From the NCBI GenBank assembly GCA_035347995.1, contig DAOPQD010000004.1, positions 11,266 to 75,265 of the forward strand: 64,000 nt of DNA, given 5' to 3'. The stretch comes from JAAZNO01 sp012798275 (GTDB taxonomy: Bacteria > Chloroflexota > Anaerolineae > B4-G1 > SLSP01). The notes beneath the pieces were generated by a model, which saw nothing but the letters and a program-made list of their open reading frames with translations, did not search any database and was not told where the DNA came from. Every line of letters starts with the position of its first letter. Positions within the stretch are counted from its first letter, which is position 1. This document shows positions 42,880 through 52,048 of the stretch, one piece after another. The position numbers were made by a program, and so were the translations under genes.

Positions 42880-43706
42880 CAGAAGGCCTGGGCCTGTGGC
42901 TGCGACGCGCTCGCGAGGCGCAGCAGCTCACGTTGGACGACGTGGAAAAGAAACTGCGCATCCGACGCCGTTACCTTCAGGCGTTGGAAGTCGGCGATTA
43001 TTCAGCATTGCCGGGACAGATTCAGACCCGAGGGTTCCTGCGCAACTACGCGCGCTTCCTGGGCGTCCCGCCTGAGGAGGCGCTCGCCCGCTACGAGGCG
43101 GAAGTCGAAGGGCGCCCCTGGCAACCCCACACGCGCTCGCTCCCCGAAGAGACTCGTAACCCCGCTTTGGATCGCCCGACCGTCTTCCCTTCCCCACCCT
43201 CGGAGGAAGAGGAGCTCCGTCCCGCGCTGGATTTGTTGCATACTCTCATGCCGATCTTTTTGGGCGCGATGCTGGTGTTCCTGTTGGTTGCCATCGGCGC
43301 GGCCGTCACCCTGCAGTTCATGGGCTCCGCTCCGCAGGCAGCGGCGCCGACTTCAACGCCAACACTTTCGCCCGCCTTGACGGAGGTCGCGCCTACGCCG
43401 GAGATCCTGACGGGAGGCGCTTTCACGCCTTCTCTCGATGGGACGGTGACGGTGCGGCTCGAACCCACGCAACATGTGTGGGTTCGGGTGGTCGCCGATG
43501 GGACCGTCATTTTCCAGGGAATCGCCGCGCCGGGGCAGTCGCTGCAGGCGACCGCAACGACGCAGGTGCAGGTCGAGACGGGCAACGGCGGCGCGTTCAA
43601 CCTTTTCGTCAATGGCGCCGATTGGGGCCTCCTGGGAGGGAATGGGCAGCTCGTGCGCCGCGCCTGGTCGCCCCAGGGCGAAATTGCTTTACAGGTGCCA
43701 TCATAG
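42876..43706 (+). CDS. RodZ-like HTH membrane protein
   Basis: A 276-aa protein with a cytoplasmic helix-turn-helix of the RodZ type (LGLWLRRAREAQQLTLDDVEKKLRIRRRYLQALEVGDYSALPGQIQTRGFLRNYARFL, about 4-63), one membrane helix (about 125-148), a TP-type linker and a C-terminal beta-rich DUF4115-like domain (VTVRLEPTQHVWVRVVADGTVIFQGIAAPGQSLQ). RodZ links MreB to the elongasome in rods; many genomes use the same architecture where MreB is absent. It is coupled to rplI. Confidence 0.85.
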   Translation: MTEGLGLWLRRAREAQQLTLDDVEKKLRIRRRYLQALEVGDYSALPGQIQTRGFLRNYARFLGVPPEEALARYEAEVEGRPWQPHTRSLPEETRNPALDRPTVFPSPPSEEEELRPALDLLHTLMPIFLGAMLVFLLVAIGAAVTLQFMGSAPQAAAPTSTPTLSPALTEVAPTPEILTGGAFTPSLDGTVTVRLEPTQHVWVRVVADGTVIFQGIAAPGQSLQATATTQVQVETGNGGAFNLFVNGADWGLLGGNGQLVRRAWSPQGEIALQVPS

Positions 43707-43711
43707 CCCGT

Positions 43712-45082
43712 ATGCCTGCCAGACCCGCTTCCAAACCGCGCTTTCATCTGGTCACCCTGGGCTGCCCCAAGAACACCGTGGACACGAATGCCATGGCTTT
43801 TCTGCTGCAGCGCGCGGGATACCGCCCCGTGGCGCACCCTGAACAGGCTGACGTGATCATCGTCAATACCTGCGGCTTCATCGCCGACGCGCGCGCTGAA
43901 TCTCTGGAGACGCTGCAATCCCTGGCCGCGAACCTGCGACCCGAACAGCAGCTCATCGCTGCGGGCTGTTGGGCGCAGCGGGACCCCGAACGCCTCATGG
44001 CGTGGATTCCCGAACTCGATGGGGTGATCGGCACCCGCTCGTGGAATGCGCTGCCGGAACTCCTGGCGCAGTTGAAGCAACGCAACCGCCGGTTGGTGTT
44101 GACCGAGAAACACGCCATGACCTTGCCGGAAGCCGCCAGTGCGCCGGGGTATGCTATAGCGGGACGCAGCGCTTTCCTCAAGATTGCCGATGGTTGCAGT
44201 CGGCGCTGCGCCTTCTGCGCCATTCCCCTCATCAAAGGGGACATGGTGAGCCGTCCTCTCGAGGTGATCGTCAAAGAGGCAGAGCGCCTGCGCGATCAAC
44301 GGGTGCTCGAGTTCAACCTCATCGCGCAGGACAGCACCGTCTATGGCCGCGATTTGGGCCTCACGGATGGCCTGGCGCAGCTGTTGGAGCGTCTGGCGGA
44401 GGTGCTGCCCGCATCATCCTGGATCCGGGTGCTGTACATGTTTCCGGGGCAGATCACGCCGCGCTTGATCGAGACGATGGCGACGTATCCGCAGGTTCTG
44501 CCCTACGTGGATTTGCCTTTGCAGCACGCGCATCCGGCGGTGTTGCGGCGCATGAATCGCCCCGCGGATATGGATGAGGTGCGACGCACGCTGGAGCGAC
44601 TGCGTCAGCGCCTCCCCGATGTCTGCCTGCGCACGACGTTGATCGCGGGTTTCCCCGGTGAGACGGACGCGGAATTTCAGACGCTGTTGGATTTCGTCAA
44701 TGAGCAACGTTTCGATCGGTTGGGGGTTTTCACCTATTCCCACGAGGAGGGGACGCCGGCGGAGCGTTTTGAGGATGATGTGCCTGAGGACGTCAAGGCG
44801 GCGCGGCTGGATGCGTTGATGACCGCGCAGCAGGCGATCTCGTTGGAGCGAAACCGCGCGCAGATCGGGCGGGTATTGCCGGTGTTGCTGGAGGGGTCAG
44901 AGGCGCAGCTCACCGTCGGACGCAGTTACCGTGACGCGCCTGAGATTGATGGGTTGGTGCTGATTCAACAGCCCGTCGCGCAAGTTGACCGCATGGCGGA
45001 AGTGCGAATCACCGAGGCTCTGGAATATGACCTGATCGGTGAGTTTGTGGCGGGCGCGGAGGGCGATCTCAGCGCAGCATGA
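43712..45082 (+). CDS. rimO: Ribosomal protein S12 methylthiotransferase RimO
   Basis: A 456-aa radical SAM enzyme that adds a methylthio group to an Asp of ribosomal protein S12. The three N-terminal Cys of the MTTase domain are in LGCPKN, NTCGF and AGCWAQ; the radical SAM triad is CSRRCAFC. A C-terminal TRAM domain (LERNRAQIGRVLPVLLEG...) ends the protein. The motif sets it with RimO rather than MiaB. It ends in a 14-bp overlap with the convergent FAD oxidase gene. Confidence 0.93.
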   Translation: MPARPASKPRFHLVTLGCPKNTVDTNAMAFLLQRAGYRPVAHPEQADVIIVNTCGFIADARAESLETLQSLAANLRPEQQLIAAGCWAQRDPERLMAWIPELDGVIGTRSWNALPELLAQLKQRNRRLVLTEKHAMTLPEAASAPGYAIAGRSAFLKIADGCSRRCAFCAIPLIKGDMVSRPLEVIVKEAERLRDQRVLEFNLIAQDSTVYGRDLGLTDGLAQLLERLAEVLPASSWIRVLYMFPGQITPRLIETMATYPQVLPYVDLPLQHAHPAVLRRMNRPADMDEVRRTLERLRQRLPDVCLRTTLIAGFPGETDAEFQTLLDFVNEQRFDRLGVFTYSHEEGTPAERFEDDVPEDVKAARLDALMTAQQAISLERNRAQIGRVLPVLLEGSEAQLTVGRSYRDAPEIDGLVLIQQPVAQVDRMAEVRITEALEYDLIGEFVAGAEGDLSAA

Positions 45083-46586
45083 CGTTGTTGGGGTCGAGGG
45101 TTTCGCTGACTTTGCCCAGGGCTTGGGTCACGAGCTGGGCGGGTGGTTCCTCGATGTGCCAGTGTTGTTTGATGGCCAGGGCGACGGCCTGGATGTCCTC
45201 GATTTGTTTCAGGGATGCGTCGGAGGCGTTCTCCGGTCGAAATCCCAACAACAACGTCCGCAGCATCACGTATTCCGGCGCGGCCCACGCAGTCGTGAGC
45301 ACTTGTCCGGGCCGGCCCCCGGTCGTGAGCAGAATACTCCGCAGCGCCTCTTCCCAATCGCGCAGAAACGGCGTCGCGTCATGCCAGGGGACAACGGCAG
45401 TCAGCATGTGAGCCAGGACATGCTGTTCCCACAATTTTTGGAGCGCCGCCCAGTAGGGCGCATAATCCGGCTGACAGGGCTGTGTCTCGCGGCCGTTGTC
45501 CATGTTTTTGAGGTCTTTGTCGTGCAAGACCTCTTCGCTTTGGCGTCGCAGAGCGCCGACTTCCTCATGGGTTCCTTCCAAATCCAGGATCAGTTGAAAT
45601 TCAGCCGCGGCGCTCCCCAGCAGCTGGCGGAACCAGCGGCGGATGCTGGAAGTTGCGGTGTCGGCGAAGAGCGACATCTCGCGCGTGCTGACGATGCGCG
45701 CTGCCGCCACGCCTTTTTCTGCCTGCCGGAGCAGCTCCAGCTTTGCGAGTGCTTCTCCCCACGTGTTGTAGCCCGCCATGAGCACCACCCGCTCTGCGGG
45801 AATCGGGTGCAGGCGCAGCGAGACCTCGGTGACGATACCCCACGCGCCAAAAGTCCCCAGCATGAGGCCGCGCTCATCGGCGGCGCCAGGGCGGGCCGGA
45901 CGCAACCTGATGGGGCCTGCCGGACACAAGGCCCGAATTGCCAGCACGTTTTGGTGCAGATCGCCGTAGCGCAGGGCTTTGACACTGACGCTTTGCGTCG
46001 CGACCGCGCCGCCCACCGTCGCCGGGTCCCAGGGGAAGCATTGCCCGGAAGTCAGCTTGTGCTGCGCCAGATACGCCTCGAGGGCGGTCCACGTCACCCC
46101 GCTTTGGACGCGCACCTCTTGCTGTTGAGGGGCGAGATCCAGAACGCGATTCAGATATCGCAAGTCTACAACGATGTAGGGCGCTGTTCTTAGCTGTTTG
46201 TGCAGGTAGGGAGCGGCGCCTCCGCCCCAGGGAAGCAAGCGCAAATCCCGTTCCTCGGCCCACATGAGCAGCTGCGCAATCTCCTGCTCGCTGTTGGGGA
46301 AAACCACTGCGGCGGGGAACCGGGGACCCGTGTCTTCTGGCTCACAGCTGCGGCGCGCTGTCGCAGTGCCGTACCGTCGCAACGTTTCGCCCGTACAGCT
46401 GACGCGGGCCGGCTCGATGATCCGCTGCAGCGACAGCTCCAAGGCCTCTTCGAGCGGGGTGATGGCGGCAGCGTCGTCTTGGGACGTCGCCGGGGTGAGG
46501 GGCAGGGGCAGCAGCTGGCGCAGCGCTTCCCAGAAGTCGCCAAATTCGCGCACTGCCGTTGGGGGGGAGGGCGGCGGCGTGATCAT
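45069..46586 (-). CDS. FAD-linked oxidase of the glycolate oxidase / alkyl-DHAP synthase type
   Basis: A 505-aa flavoprotein with the FAD_binding_4 (PCMH) fold: FPAAVVFPNSEQEIAQLLMWAEERDLRLLPWGGGAAPY, VQSGVTWTALEAYLAQHKLTSGQCFPWDPATVGGAVATQSVSVKALRYGD, and LMLGTFGAWGIVTEVSLRLHP. The C-terminal cap domain resembles that of alkylglycerone-phosphate synthase and D-lactate/glycolate oxidases; substrate cannot be decided. The start at 46586 overlaps the Nudix stop by four bases. It converges with rimO. Confidence 0.85.
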   Translation of the reverse strand: MITPPPSPPTAVREFGDFWEALRQLLPLPLTPATSQDDAAAITPLEEALELSLQRIIEPARVSCTGETLRRYGTATARRSCEPEDTGPRFPAAVVFPNSEQEIAQLLMWAEERDLRLLPWGGGAAPYLHKQLRTAPYIVVDLRYLNRVLDLAPQQQEVRVQSGVTWTALEAYLAQHKLTSGQCFPWDPATVGGAVATQSVSVKALRYGDLHQNVLAIRALCPAGPIRLRPARPGAADERGLMLGTFGAWGIVTEVSLRLHPIPAERVVLMAGYNTWGEALAKLELLRQAEKGVAAARIVSTREMSLFADTATSSIRRWFRQLLGSAAAEFQLILDLEGTHEEVGALRRQSEEVLHDKDLKNMDNGRETQPCQPDYAPYWAALQKLWEQHVLAHMLTAVVPWHDATPFLRDWEEALRSILLTTGGRPGQVLTTAWAAPEYVMLRTLLLGFRPENASDASLKQIEDIQAVALAIKQHWHIEEPPAQLVTQALGKVSETLDPNNVMLR

Positions 46587-47179
46587 GCGGGCAGTTGCTC
46601 CAGATCGCAAATCAGGGCAAGCAGTTCACTCAAAATCATGGCGGTAGCTCCCCAAATGCAGTTCTCGCCGAGCTGGTAGCAGGGGACGATCAGGGGCTGT
46701 TGGCCATTTTGCCGTGTTTCCCAGTGCAGCGTTCCGGCACGCATGAAGTGCATCAAGGGCGCGCGCAAAATCTCGGCCACTTCCGCGGGATTGGGTTTCA
46801 AGGCCGGCGGCGATTTCAACCAGCCGACGACCGGCTGGACCAGGTTGTGGCTCGGCGCGATGTACAACGGTGTGAGGAGTCCCAGGACTTCTACGTCGCC
46901 CGGCTGGATGTCCAGCTCTTCATAAGCTTCGCGCAAGGCCGTTTGTATCACGTCTTTGTCCGCTGGCTCGACCGCTCCGCCAGGAAAACTGATTTCTCCC
47001 GCGTGATGCTGGTGATTTTCCTGACGTTTCATCAGGGTGATGTAAATGGCGTCCCCTTCTGGGTGCAGCGGCAACAGGACGGCGGAATGACGTGGGGAGC
47101 TGCCGGGCTCAGGCTCGTAGCGGCGGGGAGCCGGCGCCATCAATTGCTGTGCCTGTCGCCCCGGTAATGGCAATTGCAT
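46583..47179 (-). CDS. Nudix hydrolase, CoA-pyrophosphatase-like
   Basis: A 198-aa Nudix protein with box GGAVEPADKDVIQTALREAYEELDI, preceded by the CoA-pyrophosphatase-type motif HAGEISFPGG, suggesting hydrolysis of CoA or NAD derivatives. A longer frame with ATG 47242 exists, but its start coincides with the predicted transcription start, so ATG 47179 is preferred. First gene of a two-gene unit with the FAD oxidase. Confidence 0.85.
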   Translation of the reverse strand: MQLPLPGRQAQQLMAPAPRRYEPEPGSSPRHSAVLLPLHPEGDAIYITLMKRQENHQHHAGEISFPGGAVEPADKDVIQTALREAYEELDIQPGDVEVLGLLTPLYIAPSHNLVQPVVGWLKSPPALKPNPAEVAEILRAPLMHFMRAGTLHWETRQNGQQPLIVPCYQLGENCIWGATAMILSELLALICDLEQLPA

Positions 47180-47248
47180 TCCAATCTTGAGATATGTTGG
47201 AAAATCTGCAATATTATTTAGCACGGAAAGACATATCACCATGTCACT

Positions 47249-47277
47249 ATTGTAGAGGCAGTAACGAGCGACCGCAA
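47249..47277 (-). promoter_or_regulatory. Promoter of the Nudix / FAD oxidase pair
   Basis: On the minus strand TTGCGG (47272-47277), 17 bp, TACAAT (47249-47254). Confidence 0.6.
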
Positions 47278-47299
47278 TGGGAAAAAGGTAATAGCGTCA

Positions 47300-47327
47300 T
47301 TGGCTTTCCGGGTTGATTCGGTATAAT
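47300..47327 (+). promoter_or_regulatory. Plus-strand promoter in the 47.3-kb gap
   Basis: TTGGCT (47300-47305), 16 bp, TATAAT (47322-47327). It faces the glycosidase gene, but the leader would be about 650 nt long and would cross repeat elements and a strong hairpin; it might make a short untranslated RNA instead. Confidence 0.5.
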
Positions 47328-47354
47328 TCAAGAGCGGCAATTTGAAAGAGACGC

Positions 47355-47860
47355 CATGTGCTGGCGCACACTATCCAAAAATGAGAATGTGCGGTGACTG
47401 TTTGGCCTGGCGCCAGGTAGCTAGACGGCGATGGATGAACCTTTGTGACCTGTAACTTTTGCCCCACCCCCTGCCTCCTCCCCAACGGCGTCTGCGCCGT
47501 TGGGGAGGAGGAGAAAAAATTAGGATGTTGCAGGCGGGCGTAGCCCGCCTGCAACATCCTACAAAAAAAAGTCCCTTTCCCCAGCGCACGCGGGGGGAAG
47601 GGACCAGGGGATAGGGGGCAAAAGTTGATACTCAATCTTCGAGGGTCGCCAGGAAATCTTGCGTTTTTAGTCAGTGGCTGAACAGTTACCCTGTGAACCA
47701 TAGCCCATGAGCAGGGGCTGCAACAGTTCACCGGTTCGACACGAGCCCACCGCGCTGAGGCGCGTGGTTTGAGGACGTAGCAGCCCCGGGGGCCAGGAAT
47801 TTCAATTTCTGATTCGTGAAATTCGTGTTCATTCGGGGCCATTTTCGAAGGAAGCGGGCC
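47355..47860. repeat. Dispersed intergenic repeat cluster, locus 2
   Basis: The about 750-bp gap before the glycosidase gene holds no clear gene. It contains a copy of the GTGCTGGCGCACA...AATGTG element (47356-47391), a CGCGCTGAGGCGCG...GAGGACGTAG element (about 47750-47780), and the AGGAATTTCAATTTCTGATT through CGGGGCCATTTT segment (about 47796-47848), all shared with 42.1-42.4 kb. Short palindromes (such as CCAACGGCGtctGCGCCGTTGG near 47483) lie between them. Confidence 0.75.
47521..47561. repeat. Perfect 19-bp inverted repeat with 3-nt loop
   Basis: Arms 47521-47539 and 47543-47561 (TAGGATGTTGCAGGCGGGC and its reverse complement) around GTA. Followed by ACAAAAAAAAG, so it is not a plus-strand terminator. 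It is like a REP or palindromic mobile unit. Confidence 0.85.
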
Positions 47861-47990
47861 GAGGGTGAGAATTTTTCCCAAAAAGGTTCGGAGAAACGAT
47901 TCCGGCTTCTCCGTGGAAAAATTTTGGCATGGTTTAGGGTGCAGTAACGTGCTCTCGAAAATTCAGGACAGGGGACGAGTGGGGCTGCGA

Positions 47991-49130
47991 ATGGCGCGGC
48001 TGGTGGGAAGCGCCATGCGACGTTGCCCTCGCGCTTTATGGTGGGGGGCTGCCCAGGTGGTGGCCGTGGCGTTGGCGACGCTGCTCCTCGTCCGCCCGCC
48101 GGGGGTGCTGGTGGTCCTCGGCAAACCGCAGCAGGTGCAGACGACCAACCCTAAGGTCGGCGTTCACACCCGCCTGATGGATGAAGTTGAGGCGTGGAAG
48201 GTGCAACGCACGCTGACGCTGGTGCGCGAGATGGGAGCCAGCTGGATTGTCGAATATTTCCCCTGGGCGTACGTCGAAAACACGCCAGGGGAGTACGATT
48301 GGGAGCACAGCGACATGATCATGGCTCACGCTGCCAATCAGGGATTGACGGTCATTGCGCGGTTGGGGATGACGCCGGCGTGGGCGCGCCCCGACCCGGC
48401 GGGGCAGGAGACGACGTTCACCTACCTGGATGAGACGGCCTATGCTGATTTCGCGGCTTTTGCCGCCGCCTTTGCCGCACGCTATGGCGACATCGCGCCT
48501 TATCTGATCATCTGGAACGAGCCCAATCTCAGCTTCGAATGGGGCTTCCGCCCGGTGGATCCCGAAGGATATGTGAAACTGCTGTCGGTGGTATATCCCG
48601 CCGTCCATGCGGCACATCCTCACGTGCAGATGTTAGCGGGGGCGCTCGCGCCGACGTTGGAGCCGGAGGGCAGCCCGGCCGGACTCAACGACCTGCTCTA
48701 TCTGGAGCGCATGTATCAGGCCGGCGGGGCGGCGTATTTCGACGCGCTGGCCGCGCACGCTTATGGCCTGGTCTTCCCCCCTGAGACAGAGCCCGCGCCG
48801 GAGCTGCTCAACTTCCGCCGGGTGGAATTGCTGCGCGAGATCATGGTGCGTTATGGGGACGCCGACAAGCCCATCTTTGTGACCGAAAGCGGTTGGAATG
48901 ATCACCCGCGGTGGACCTGGGCCGTCAAGCCGGCGCAGCGCGTCAGCTACACCCTCGCGGCCTACGCCTGGGCGCAGACGGAATGGCCCTGGTGTCCCGC
49001 CGTCGTGATGTGGGTTTTCCGCACGCCCGTCCCTTTGCGGAACTACCAGGATTATTTCGCTTTCGTCACCTCGGATTTCCGCGAGCGGCCTGTCTACACC
49101 TTTGCGCGGCAGGAGTTCACCGGTCATTGA
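47991..49130 (+). CDS. Membrane-anchored TIM-barrel glycosidase (clan A-like)
   Basis: A 379-aa protein with one N-terminal membrane helix (about 18-38) and a beta/alpha barrel. IIWNEPNL holds the likely acid/base Glu and KPIFVTESGWND the likely nucleophile Glu, the strand-4 and strand-7 arrangement of clan GH-A (GH5/GH39-like). GVHTRLMDEVEAWKVQRTLTLVREMGASWIVEYFPWAYVENTPGEYDW at the start fits these families. Substrate unknown. The start is uncertain: a frame opens earlier with GTG at 47865, but ATG 47991 places the helix near the N-terminus. It is followed by a sugar-binding-type lipoprotein 16 bp later. Confidence 0.8.
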   Translation: MARLVGSAMRRCPRALWWGAAQVVAVALATLLLVRPPGVLVVLGKPQQVQTTNPKVGVHTRLMDEVEAWKVQRTLTLVREMGASWIVEYFPWAYVENTPGEYDWEHSDMIMAHAANQGLTVIARLGMTPAWARPDPAGQETTFTYLDETAYADFAAFAAAFAARYGDIAPYLIIWNEPNLSFEWGFRPVDPEGYVKLLSVVYPAVHAAHPHVQMLAGALAPTLEPEGSPAGLNDLLYLERMYQAGGAAYFDALAAHAYGLVFPPETEPAPELLNFRRVELLREIMVRYGDADKPIFVTESGWNDHPRWTWAVKPAQRVSYTLAAYAWAQTEWPWCPAVVMWVFRTPVPLRNYQDYFAFVTSDFRERPVYTFARQEFTGH

Positions 49131-49146
49131 TGGGGAGGGCGATGCC

Positions 49147-50445
49147 ATGAAAATTCGGCTGATGCTTGTAGTGACAGTGCTGTGGGGGCTCACGGCGTGT
49201 GCGAACGTGCCTTCTTCGCCGATCATGCCGCCGGCGACCTCGCCCACTCCCTCGCCGACGCCGCCGACGTTGCCCCGACCCACGCCGTTGCCTGGCAGCG
49301 ATCTGACGACGTTGACGTTGTGGGTGCCGGATGTGCTGAGCGGCGAGACCGCCGGGGAAGCGCACCCGCTGTTGCTGGCGCAGATCGAGGCATTCTCACG
49401 GCAACACACGAACATCCAGGTGCAGGTGTTGGTGAAAAAAGCGCAGGGAGCGGGTGGACTCTACGATCTTCTGAGCACTGCCTTCAGCGCCGCGCCGGTG
49501 GTGCTGCCCGACCTGGTGATTTTGGAGCACGATGACCTGCGCGCCGCGGCGAAAAACGGTTTTGTGGTGGCGTTGCCGCCGGATGAACTCACCGACAGCA
49601 TCTTCCCCTTTGCCAGTGACGCCGTGACTTTTGATGAGCGTGTGTACGGCCTGCCCTTTTTGAGCGAAGTGTCGCAAGCGGTGTACACCCCGCGCCTTGA
49701 CGTGGCCGCGCCGCTCTCGTGGACCAAAGTGCTGACCGGCGGGTATGCCTTGCTGTTCCCTACTGCTCCCGCTGCCGACCTTGCCGATGATTTCTTGCTG
49801 GAAATTTACCAGGGGTCGGGGGGGCAGGTAGCCGATGCGGAGGGACGTCCGCTGCTGGATCGCCCACACCTGGAGGAGCTCTATCGCTTCATGGCGGTGA
49901 TGGTCGAAGCGGGCCTGCTGGATTCCACGCGGCTGGCGACGCTGCCCGATGCGCGCGCCTGTTGGGAGACGTTCCAGACGGAGGCGGTCCAATCCAACCG
50001 CCCGCTGTTGAGTGCCGTCCCTGCCGGCGTTTACTGGAGCAGCGTCGCGCGGGTAGGGGCCGCGAGTTGGGCGCCAACCCGCGACGGTCAGCCTTTCGCC
50101 CTGGCGGAAGTGTGGTCGCTGGCGTTGGTCAGCACCGACTCTGCGCATGAGGACGCTGCCCTGCAACTGGCCCACTGGCTGAATGAGGGGGGACAGGCGG
50201 CCGATCTCTCACTGGCGGTGGCGATGTTGCCTCCGAGTCAGGAGGCGCTGGCGTTGTGGCCCCTTTCCACTGAAGGGGTGGCCTTCCTGGAGCAGCTCCT
50301 CCCCGCTACGGTCCTGTCTCCCCCTCCGACGGTGGATCAGCCTGTACGGCGGGCGTTGCAGGCCGGCTTGAATTTTCTGCTGACGACTGAGGACGCGACG
50401 CCGGAGCAGGCCGCAACCTATGCGTTGACCGTCTTGCGTAAATGA
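49147..50445 (+). CDS. Extracellular solute-binding lipoprotein (family 1-like)
   Basis: A 432-aa lipoprotein: signal LWGLTAC (lipobox with Cys18), a TPSPTPP linker, then a two-lobed binding-protein fold (LTLWVPDVLSGETAG...QIEAFSRQHTNIQVQVLVKKAQGAGGLYDLLSTAF..., DLVILEHDDLRAAAKNGFVVALP). Family members capture sugars for ABC importers. No permease genes follow, so it may work with a distant transporter or the neighbouring glycosidase. Confidence 0.85.
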   Translation: MKIRLMLVVTVLWGLTACANVPSSPIMPPATSPTPSPTPPTLPRPTPLPGSDLTTLTLWVPDVLSGETAGEAHPLLLAQIEAFSRQHTNIQVQVLVKKAQGAGGLYDLLSTAFSAAPVVLPDLVILEHDDLRAAAKNGFVVALPPDELTDSIFPFASDAVTFDERVYGLPFLSEVSQAVYTPRLDVAAPLSWTKVLTGGYALLFPTAPAADLADDFLLEIYQGSGGQVADAEGRPLLDRPHLEELYRFMAVMVEAGLLDSTRLATLPDARACWETFQTEAVQSNRPLLSAVPAGVYWSSVARVGAASWAPTRDGQPFALAEVWSLALVSTDSAHEDAALQLAHWLNEGGQAADLSLAVAMLPPSQEALALWPLSTEGVAFLEQLLPATVLSPPPTVDQPVRRALQAGLNFLLTTEDATPEQAATYALTVLRK

Positions 50446-50475
50446 AACCAATTTTGGATTTCTGGCCGCGGGCCT

Positions 50476-50536
50476 CTGACTTCTGCCCTCTGCCCTCTGC
50501 CCTCTGCTTTCTGATCTCTGACTTCTGATCTCTGCT
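50476..50536 (+). repeat. CTCTGCC-type low-complexity tandem repeat
   Basis: About 60 bp of degenerate 7-10-bp units (CCTCTGC, CTTCTGA, CTCTGA) fill the gap between the binding-protein gene and the glycerate kinase start. Probably a slippage-prone spacer. Confidence 0.7.
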
Positions 50537-50550
50537 GTTAAGGATCTGCC

Positions 50551-51879
50551 ATGCACCTGCACGAGGATCTGACATTCATCCGCGAGGCGGCACTGCGCGC
50601 GGTGGACCCGGCGCGGCTGGTGCGCGAGCAGCTTCGCGTGGCCGAGGGGCGGTTATGGATTGGGGAGAACGAATGGGACCTGGCGGAGCTGCGTGACCTT
50701 CGGGTCATCGCTGCCGGCAAAGCGGCTGTCCCCATGGCGCAGGCCGCCGGGGAGTGCCTGGGAGCCTCGCTTACGGCGGGCGTGCTGGTGACGAAAACCC
50801 ATCATGCTGCCGGTCATGTCCTGCCCGATGGATTTCAGGTCTTCGAGGCGGGGCATCCCACGCCGGATATGAACGGCGTGCGGGCCGCCCATGCGGCGCT
50901 GCGGCTGCTGGAGGACCTTACGACGCGGGACCTGGTGTTGGTCTTGCTCTCCGGCGGCGCCTCGGCGTTGTTGCCGGCGCCCGTCGAGCCGCTGGTGCTG
51001 GCGGATTTGCAGGCCGTGACCTCCCTGCTGTTGCGCTCCGGCGCGCCGATTGGGGAGCTCAACGCCGTGCGCAAACACCTTTCGCGCCTTGCCGGCGGGC
51101 AGCTGGCCCGGCTGGCGGCGCCGGCTGCCGTGGTGACGCTGATCCTCTCCGACGTGATCGGCGACCCGCTGGACGTCATCGCTTCGGGGCCGACCGCGCC
51201 GGATCCGACGACGTATGCTGAGGCGTGGCGCGTGCTGGAGCGCTATGACCTGCTCCCTCGCGTCCCTTCGGCGGTGCGCGAGTATCTCGCAGCAGGCAGG
51301 GCCGGCGCCGTGCCGGAAACGCCCAAACCTGCCGATCCCTGTTTTGCGCGTGTGACCAACCTCGTGATCGGCTCCAACCGCGTCGCGGCGCGGGCAGCGG
51401 CGCAGGCCGCGCAGGAGGCGGGCTATCGTCCCTTGCTGCTGAGCACCTTCGTCGAAGGGGAAGCCCGCGAGGTGGCCAAAGTCGCCGCGGCGTTGATGCG
51501 GAGCGTGCGGACCTATGGGGAGCCGTTGCCGCCGCCCGCCTGTCTGCTGTGGGGCGGAGAGACGACCGTTACCGTGCGCGGCAACGGGAAAGGCGGGCGC
51601 AATCAGGAATTGGCGCTCGCCGCCGCGCTGGCGCTGGAGGGGTTGCCCGACATGGCGCTGCTCGCGCTGGCTACCGACGGGACCGATGGCCCGACGGATG
51701 CGGCCGGCGCCATCGTGGATGGTGCAACGGTCGGGCGCGCCCGGGCGCTGGGGCTCGATCTTTACGCCGCTTTGCGCGATAACGATGCCTATCCGGCGCT
51801 GGAGGCGTTGGAGGCGTTGTTGCGCCTTGGCCCGACGGGCACCAACGTCAACGATCTCCTGGTGATGCTCATCGCCTGA
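50551..51879 (+). CDS. Glycerate 2-kinase (MOFRL family)
   Basis: A 442-aa enzyme of the GckA/TtuD type that phosphorylates glycerate to 2-phosphoglycerate, feeding glycolysis. Features: IAAGKAAVPMAQAA, VFEAGHPTPDMNG, VLLSGGASALLPAPV, VTLILSDVIGDPLDVIASGPTAPDP, and the C-terminal MOFRL motif GGETTVTVRGNGKGGRNQELALAAAL with LATDGTDGPTDAAGA. Length is normal. No obvious pathway partner next to it. Confidence 0.92.
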   Translation: MHLHEDLTFIREAALRAVDPARLVREQLRVAEGRLWIGENEWDLAELRDLRVIAAGKAAVPMAQAAGECLGASLTAGVLVTKTHHAAGHVLPDGFQVFEAGHPTPDMNGVRAAHAALRLLEDLTTRDLVLVLLSGGASALLPAPVEPLVLADLQAVTSLLLRSGAPIGELNAVRKHLSRLAGGQLARLAAPAAVVTLILSDVIGDPLDVIASGPTAPDPTTYAEAWRVLERYDLLPRVPSAVREYLAAGRAGAVPETPKPADPCFARVTNLVIGSNRVAARAAAQAAQEAGYRPLLLSTFVEGEAREVAKVAAALMRSVRTYGEPLPPPACLLWGGETTVTVRGNGKGGRNQELALAAALALEGLPDMALLALATDGTDGPTDAAGAIVDGATVGRARALGLDLYAALRDNDAYPALEALEALLRLGPTGTNVNDLLVMLIA

Positions 51880-52048
51880 ATCCCCTGCCTGGCCTCGCAG
51901 CCCGCGTCGGGAGGAGGCGCGCGGCGGCGAGGTCCACGATTTTTGCCTCTCATCGCGCCGCCGCTATCTTGCGTTTTCACTTGTGTGGAGTATTATCCCT
52001 TCCAGAATGCGTTTAACTGCCCTGTTAGAGGGGCGCGAGGAGTGGGGA

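Noticed and set aside
47300..47990. Protein gene in the 47.3-47.9 kb gap
   Set aside because: Open frames there cross repeats and hairpins, have no ribosome binding site, and show no conserved motif.
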